Shown here piece by piece: positions 51,282 to 54,863 of a stretch of DNA of 54,863 nucleotides. Position numbers and translations under genes: made by a program. This DNA is from Planctomycetota bacterium (GTDB lineage Bacteria > Planctomycetota > UBA8108 > SXIK01), in NCBI GenBank assembly GCA_016209535.1, contig JACQVW010000236.1, positions 1 to 54,863 on the forward strand, in the 5' to 3' direction. Under the pieces are notes generated by a model. That model was not told the DNA's origin and searched no databases. It saw nothing but the letters and a program-made list of their open reading frames with translations. The stretch's first letter is position 1, and each line of letters starts with the position of its first letter.

Positions 51282-51698
51282 TCAAGGCTGAGCCCACCGG
51301 GCCAAGGCCTCGGCGAGGAGCCTCTCGAGGCCCGCGATCTGCTCGAGGAGCCCCTCGATGAGGGCGCCCTTCTCGGCGCTCGCCGACCGGAGCTGACCGA
51401 TCCACAGGTCGAGCTCGTGGAGGAGCCTCAGGCGCTCCTGGAAGACCTCCTTCTCCCTGCCGAGGTCCTCGAGGGCCTCGCGCTCCTCGTCGAGGAGCGC
51501 GCCCGCCCCCTCGAGGACGTCGGCCAGCCGCTGGAGGGCCGACAGCCGCTCGAGGCCCGTCAGGTACTCGGACCTGTCGCGCTCCGCGGCGACGACGGCC
51601 ATGTTCCCCACGTAGAAGAAGGCCGCGAAGATCATGAGGGAGAAGAGGAAGAGGAGGGCGCAGAGCTTGCTCAGGTCAGGACCGGCGCGACGCTTCAT
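51282..51698 (-). CDS. Small anchored coiled-coil protein
   Basis: This 138-residue protein has one membrane helix at about 12-36 (LCALLFLFSLMIFAAFFYVGNM) and then continuous helix to the end (LERLSALQRLADVLEGAGALL, EREALEDLGREKEVFQERLRLL, EQIAGLERLLAEAL), heptad-like. GGAGG sits 6 bases before the ATG, inside the last codons of the channel gene 3 bases upstream, so the two are coupled. It lies between the MotA-like and MotB-like genes and is most likely an accessory subunit of their complex. It has no known family that I can recognise. Confidence 0.7.
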   Translation of the reverse strand: MKRRAGPDLSKLCALLFLFSLMIFAAFFYVGNMAVVAAERDRSEYLTGLERLSALQRLADVLEGAGALLDEEREALEDLGREKEVFQERLRLLHELDLWIGQLRSASAEKGALIEGLLEQIAGLERLLAEALARWAQP

Positions 51699-51701
51699 GG
51701 A

Positions 51702-52808
51702 TCAACCTCCAGTGCCGTTCCCCACGGGCTCTGCGATCCGGCGGCCGCGCTGGCCCGGGTACCGGATCAGGACCTGCGGCCGCTCGCCGAGCTTCTCCTT
51801 GACGTCCGAGAGCTCGGCGGTCATGAGCGCGCGGGTCCTTTCGCCGTCGGCCTCGGCGGCGCGGGTCACGGCCGCCGCAGCCTCGCCGCACACCTTCTCC
51901 ACGAGCACCCCGGCCAGGCGCGCGTCGTGGGCCTCGAGCGCCTCCATGTGCTTCCTGGCGAGGTCCTCCAGGGCGGACTTGAGCGCAGCCACGGCGCCTG
52001 AGACGAGGTTGGCGAAGGACTCGGCCGTCTTGTCGACGAGCGCCTCGGCCACCTTGGGGAGGCGGTCCTCGAGGATCCAGGACGCCTGAGCCGCCACGTC
52101 GGGGACGGCCCCGGCGAAGCCCAGCTTCTCGCTCAGGTAGTCATCGAGGCCGCGCAGCGCGGCCGACTCGACCCAGTGCACGAGGGCCACCAGCACGCTG
52201 GCCGAGAGGCCGCAGATCACCGCAAGGACCGTCGTGTCGAGGGCCGTCCCGAGGGCAGCGGTGAACTGGCTGAGGCACCTCTTGAGCTCCTCCGTGGTGA
52301 TGTCGGCGAGGTTCGGGAACGTGCCCGCGAGCTGCCGGCTCACGCCGTAGATCGTCCCGAAGAAACCGAGGGCCAGCATGAGCTGGATCGACCCGGAGAC
52401 AAGCGCGTAGGAGCGCTCGAGCTCGTCCGCGTCGCGCTCGGCCAGCTCCTTGCCGCAGGCCGCGACGGCCGCGGGGCCTCCCTTCTTCCGCGCCTCGCGG
52501 AGCCGCTCGATCCGGGCCGCGGCCGCCGGGGCGAGGCCCGAGCGATCGGAGGGGCTCTCGCGGAGCCGCCGGAGGCTCACGGCGAGCCGGCGGCCTTCGC
52601 GGGCCCTGCAGACGACGATGATCAAGGAGAAGAACGCGACGGCGAGGGTCATCCACTGGATCGCCGTGCGGTTGAAGAAGAAGTCGTGGATCGGCTTCGG
52701 GTCCGCCAGGAGCGGCTCGAGGCCGAAGAGGACCCCGAGGAGGAACGCTGCCGTGGCCACCACGGCACCCCCGGCGAAGATGGCGATCTGAGAGATCCGA
52801 TAGCTCAT
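51702..52808 (-). CDS. MotA/TolQ/ExbB-like proton channel protein (first gene of operon)
   Basis: This 368-residue protein starts at the ATG at 52806-52808 with AAGGAG 6 bases upstream; an in-frame ATG at 52862 lacks this. Four membrane helices lie at 6-28, 48-67, 136-157 and 185-211. Helices 3 and 4 carry the family signature: LALGFFGTIYGVSRQLAG, then ALGTALDTTVLAVICGLSASV, matching the TolQ/ExbB GLLGTV...AL-TT-x-GL pattern. The cytoplasmic loop (68-135) and a long helical C-terminus (212-368, EDLARKHMEALEAHDARL) extend into the cell, as in ZorA. Together with the MotB-like gene it should form an ion-driven stator in the inner membrane. It is the promoter-proximal gene, facing the sigma factor gene across 284 bases. 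Confidence 0.82.
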   Translation of the reverse strand: MSYRISQIAIFAGGAVVATAAFLLGVLFGLEPLLADPKPIHDFFFNRTAIQWMTLAVAFFSLIIVVCRAREGRRLAVSLRRLRESPSDRSGLAPAAAARIERLREARKKGGPAAVAACGKELAERDADELERSYALVSGSIQLMLALGFFGTIYGVSRQLAGTFPNLADITTEELKRCLSQFTAALGTALDTTVLAVICGLSASVLVALVHWVESAALRGLDDYLSEKLGFAGAVPDVAAQASWILEDRLPKVAEALVDKTAESFANLVSGAVAALKSALEDLARKHMEALEAHDARLAGVLVEKVCGEAAAAVTRAAEADGERTRALMTAELSDVKEKLGERPQVLIRYPGQRGRRIAEPVGNGTGG

Positions 52809-52868
52809 GAAGGGCTCCTTGGCGTGCTGGGGATTCACGGGGAGCTCGTGGACACCGACCATGCTCCC

Positions 52869-52891
52869 CCGAGCCCCCCCCGGGGGCTCGG
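52869..52891. promoter_or_regulatory. Perfect hairpin or operator in the divergent region
   Basis: CCGAGCCCCC and GGGGGCTCGG form a 10-bp perfect stem with a 3-base loop, 60 bases before the channel gene. No terminator is expected here, so it may be an operator or a structured leader of the large operon. Confidence 0.4.
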
Positions 52892-52984
52892 CGCGCCGCG
52901 TGGCGTGCGTTTCTGGGAGGGATAGACGCGGGGGAGAGAGAAGCGTCCACGAGGAGCTCGGCGGGGCGGGGCGGCCCGGCGCGC

Positions 52985-53014
52985 TTGACGGGCTTCCAGA
53001 CGAGGCGGCAGAAT
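52985..53014 (+). promoter_or_regulatory. Sigma70-like promoter of the sigma factor gene
   Basis: TTGACG (52985-52990) and CAGAAT (53009-53014) are 18 bases apart, matching 5 of 6 and 4 of 6 consensus bases. Transcription would start near 53021. Confidence 0.5.
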
Positions 53015-53092
53015 AGCCCTACGAGCAGCACAGCCGCCGAGGTGCCTTCGCAGCTCAAGGAGGTGCGCTCGAACTGGAGGCTCTGGTCCGGC

Positions 53093-53686
53093 GTGCCTTC
53101 CCCAAAGAACTGCACCTGTCCGCCCGACGACTGCGCCGCCGCCGTCCGACGCGCCCTCGCCGGAGACCAGGAGGCCTATTCCTGGATCGACGAGAAGTTC
53201 CGGCCGATCGCTGAGCGCCTGGCGAGGCGGGTCATCGGCAGGAACCGCCACGCGGACTGGGAGGACTGCGCCCAGGAGGCCATGATCAAGGTGCACATCC
53301 GTCTGGGGCAATGGAAGGGCAGGGCGCCCTTTTGCACCTATGTCATGGTGGTGGCGGCGAGGACGGCCCTCGACGCCTTGCGAGGCGACAGGGTGCGGCG
53401 CAGGCATCTCCCGACGACGGGCTCGTGGTCGGAAGAGCCTGATGCCGGGGCGTTCGACCCCGGGACGGACGAGGCTCCCTCGGAAGCCAAAGGAATCGAG
53501 CCGGATGCCCTGGACTGCCTCGAGAAGACCGTGGCCAGCATGGATCCAATGGACGCCCGGATCTTCCAGCTCTGGAGCGAGGGGGGGAGCGTCCGGCAAA
53601 TCGGCGCAGCGGTGGGGCTGTCCCACGGCGCCGTGCAGAACCGCTTGCGGCAGAGCTTCGAACGACTCAGGCCATGCTTCTCCTGA
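53093..53686 (+). CDS. ECF-type RNA polymerase sigma factor
   Basis: This protein of about 197 residues has sigma region 2 (YSWIDEKFRPIAERLARRVIG, DWEDCAQEAMIKVHIRLGQWKGRAPFCTYVMVVAARTALD, cut here to DWEDCAQEAMIKVH and APFCTYVMVVAAR) and region 4 with a helix-turn-helix (RIFQLWSEGGSVRQIGAAVGLSHGAVQNRL in parts: SVRQIGAAVGLSHGAVQNRL). The two are joined by a longer than usual linker (DPGTDEAPSEAKGIE). The start is uncertain: GTGs at 53042, 53063 and 53093 are in frame, and a TTG at 52985 is rejected because it is the -35 box. An anti-sigma-like gene follows after 70 bases. It may direct transcription of the divergent operon. Confidence 0.82.
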   Translation: MPSPKNCTCPPDDCAAAVRRALAGDQEAYSWIDEKFRPIAERLARRVIGRNRHADWEDCAQEAMIKVHIRLGQWKGRAPFCTYVMVVAARTALDALRGDRVRRRHLPTTGSWSEEPDAGAFDPGTDEAPSEAKGIEPDALDCLEKTVASMDPMDARIFQLWSEGGSVRQIGAAVGLSHGAVQNRLRQSFERLRPCFS

Positions 53687-53724
53687 CGAAACTCCCCCGA
53701 CCTGCCCGTGGACAGCGCACCCGC

Positions 53725-53753
53725 AGCGGAGTCTTATCTCTAGAGCGGAGTCT
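53725..53753 (+). repeat. Two perfect 10-base direct repeats before the anti-sigma gene
   Basis: AGCGGAGTCT occurs at 53725-53734 and again at 53744-53753, 19 bases apart. The second copy contains the ribosome-binding GGAG of the ATG at 53757, so a bound protein or RNA could block translation. Confidence 0.5.
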
Positions 53754-53756
53754 CCC

Positions 53757-54482
53757 ATGACGACCCAAGACGACTCCTCGAAAAAATACCGGCGGCTTGC
53801 GAGGCTCGTGCGAGCGTGGCAGGCGGAGGAGAAGGCGCCTCCGGGGGGAGTCGACGACGAGACCCTGGCGTGCTTTGTCACGGGCCTGTGCTCGGAGACA
53901 GAGCGCCAGCGCGTCGAGAAGGCCATGGCGGCCGATCCTGACCTCAGGGAGGCCGTCTCGATCCTCCGGTCGGAGGTTGCGGCGGCCGAGCCGTCTGCCT
54001 CCTGGGAGCTGGGGAAAGCAGGGGCCAGGCTCGTCGAGCGGCTCAGGGTCTGGCTCGACGAGACGGGAGAGACCCTCGCCCGCGGTCTCGGGCATCTCCT
54101 CGAGGTGCAGCAGACGCAGCTCGGCTGGGCAGTCCACATGGGCCACGGTTCCGTGGTGGGCACGCGGCCGGCGGGGGCAGCGTGGCGCCTGCCGCTCCCG
54201 GGGAAGCACTGCGTTCTCGCCCTGGAGCTGAAGCCCCAGGCTCGAGCGGAATGGGAGGCCCGCGTCCGCCTCGATGGCGAGGATGCGGCGATCGTGGCGC
54301 GGAGCACTCTGACCGTGGCCAGGTCCGGCGAGGTACCGGAGGTCCAAGGCCCCCTCGAGAGCCTCCTCGGCAAGCCCCTCCCGCTGGGGGCCGGCGACTG
54401 GGAGATCCGCCTGGTCCTGGGGGGCGAGTCGTGGAGCCTGCCGCTGACGGTGGGGGGCTCCGGGACCACGCCGGGACATTGA
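53757..54482 (+). CDS. Anti-sigma-like regulator without zinc motif
   Basis: This 241-residue soluble protein starts at the ATG behind GGAG. Residues 30-80 resemble the N-terminal domain of anti-sigma factors (DDETLACFVTGLCSETERQRVEKAMAADPDLREAVSIL), but the H-x3-C-x2-C zinc site is absent. There is no membrane helix. The C-terminal half (130-235) is beta-rich (AWRLPLPGKHCVLALELKP, DWEIRLVLGGESWSLPLTV) and could be an immunoglobulin-like sensor domain. It lies between the sigma factor gene and a CHAT-type gene 19 bases downstream. The role as an anti-sigma factor is inferred from position and the helical motif only. Confidence 0.62.
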   Translation: MTTQDDSSKKYRRLARLVRAWQAEEKAPPGGVDDETLACFVTGLCSETERQRVEKAMAADPDLREAVSILRSEVAAAEPSASWELGKAGARLVERLRVWLDETGETLARGLGHLLEVQQTQLGWAVHMGHGSVVGTRPAGAAWRLPLPGKHCVLALELKPQARAEWEARVRLDGEDAAIVARSTLTVARSGEVPEVQGPLESLLGKPLPLGAGDWEIRLVLGGESWSLPLTVGGSGTTPGH

Positions 54483-54501
54483 GGCGGGCACGGAGGAGCC
54501 C

Positions 54502-54863
54502 ATGCCGCGGCGCATCCCCACCAGGCTCCTCGTGGTCTCCTACCTGCGGGACCACGAGGGGCTGGAGCGTCTCGAGTACAAGCAAGCCGCCGGCTCGGAG
54601 GAGGAGTCTCTCCCCCCTGCGGTGAGCCTGACCGTCCACTGGCAGACGATCCGCAGCCTCATCGATGGCGTCCACGCCAGGCTCGGCGACGTCATGGACC
54701 TGGCCCGCCTGCGCAGGGCGCGGGACGGCACGGGGATCGATGGCCCCGCTGCCGACCTCGCCGCCCATGTGCTCCCGAAGGCCTGTTTCGCCGGCGTGCT
54801 CGAACCGCCGCTGCATCCGCACTTCGACATCACCCACAACCTCCCCGCGGAGATCCCGTGGGA
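54502..54863 (+). CDS. Probable CHAT-domain (caspase-like) protein, N-terminal part only
   Basis: The frame runs off the right edge after about 120 residues. GGAGG lies 6 bases before the ATG. The visible part ends LPKACFAGVLEPPLHPHFDITHNLPAEIPW, read in pieces as LLP-type helix, then HFDITHNLPAEIPW. That matches the early strand of CHAT domains (DPALAxIPWE). The catalytic His and Cys would lie beyond the edge, so activity cannot be judged. Genes for CHAT proteases next to sigma and anti-sigma genes suggest proteolytic release of a sigma factor. The call is tentative. Confidence 0.5.
   Translation, partial: MPRRIPTRLLVVSYLRDHEGLERLEYKQAAGSEEESLPPAVSLTVHWQTIRSLIDGVHARLGDVMDLARLRRARDGTGIDGPAADLAAHVLPKACFAGVLEPPLHPHFDITHNLPAEIPW

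Noticed and set aside
24244..52808. A type VI secretion cluster
   Set aside because: An Hsp100 ATPase, a kinase and TPR proteins recall ClpV and PpkA, but no sheath (TssB/C), Hcp, VgrG, baseplate or TssM-like gene is present.
49225..52808. A Zorya defence locus
   Set aside because: The channel pair resembles ZorA/ZorB, but there is no OmpA domain in the B subunit and no ZorC, ZorD helicase or ZorE nuclease gene nearby.
52985..53092. Longer N-terminus of the sigma factor from the TTG at 52985
   Set aside because: That TTG is the first base triplet of a good -35 box (TTGACG) with a -10 box 18 bases downstream, so it would not be transcribed.

Overview
The window is very GC-rich (about 70% by eye) and densely coded. 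Several traits point to a planctomycete or close relative, probably from an environmental genome: dockerin-type calcium-loop repeats followed by a (E/P)DPTPD-x-(L/M)-GC tail on otherwise unrelated exported proteins, two DUF4058 proteins, a DUF1598-like exported protein, eukaryote-like kinases, and giant TPR proteins. I see no rRNA, tRNA, CRISPR array or insertion sequence. The taxonomic call is inference from gene content only.

Left part (1-24158) is a mosaic of short units on both strands. It starts with a cut-off pseudokinase-AAA regulator, then a secreted cohesin-like/dockerin protein, a secreted beta-helix glycosidase-like protein, DUF4058 protein 1, a Tat-exported Gfo/Idh/MocA oxidoreductase, a divergent Nramp-like transporter, a small Ser/Thr kinase and a nitrilase-superfamily amidohydrolase. 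Next come an AbrB-PIN toxin-antitoxin pair, a small anchored protein, two duplicated GspF-like membrane proteins, a secreted FG-GAP/dockerin protein, a nucleotidyltransferase with an overlapping small ORF, a PL11-type rhamnogalacturonan lyase, a secreted PEP-dikinase-like protein with a dockerin tail, and DUF4058 protein 2. Several of these fit extracellular polysaccharide use.

Centre and right (24244-52808) is one long run of minus-strand genes. Most are separated by 0-55 bases or overlap, with one larger gap of 177 bases, so it reads as an operon of about 28.5 kb. In transcription order it holds: a MotA/TolQ-like channel protein; a small anchored coiled-coil protein; a MotB-like anchored coiled-coil protein with an aspartate at the start of its membrane helix; a second anchored coiled-coil protein; an exported TPR protein; an exported protein with two DUF1598-like units and a YD-repeat end; a 1552-residue helical-repeat protein; an Hsp100-like AAA+ ATPase with only the D2-type module; a Ser/Thr kinase-TPR protein; an 875-residue TPR protein; a degenerate J-domain-like protein; two tandem Hsp70 paralogues; a HEAT-repeat gene that looks frameshifted; and a four-helix membrane protein. 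An ion-driven stator, a chaperone set and a kinase in one transcription unit is not an arrangement I recognise. It is my main candidate for an undescribed system.

Right edge (52809-54863): a divergent intergenic region carries a sigma70-like promoter and a perfect 10-bp hairpin. It is followed on the plus strand by an ECF sigma factor, an anti-sigma-like protein with no zinc motif, and the beginning of a probable CHAT-domain (caspase-like) protein. This trio may control the neighbouring large operon.
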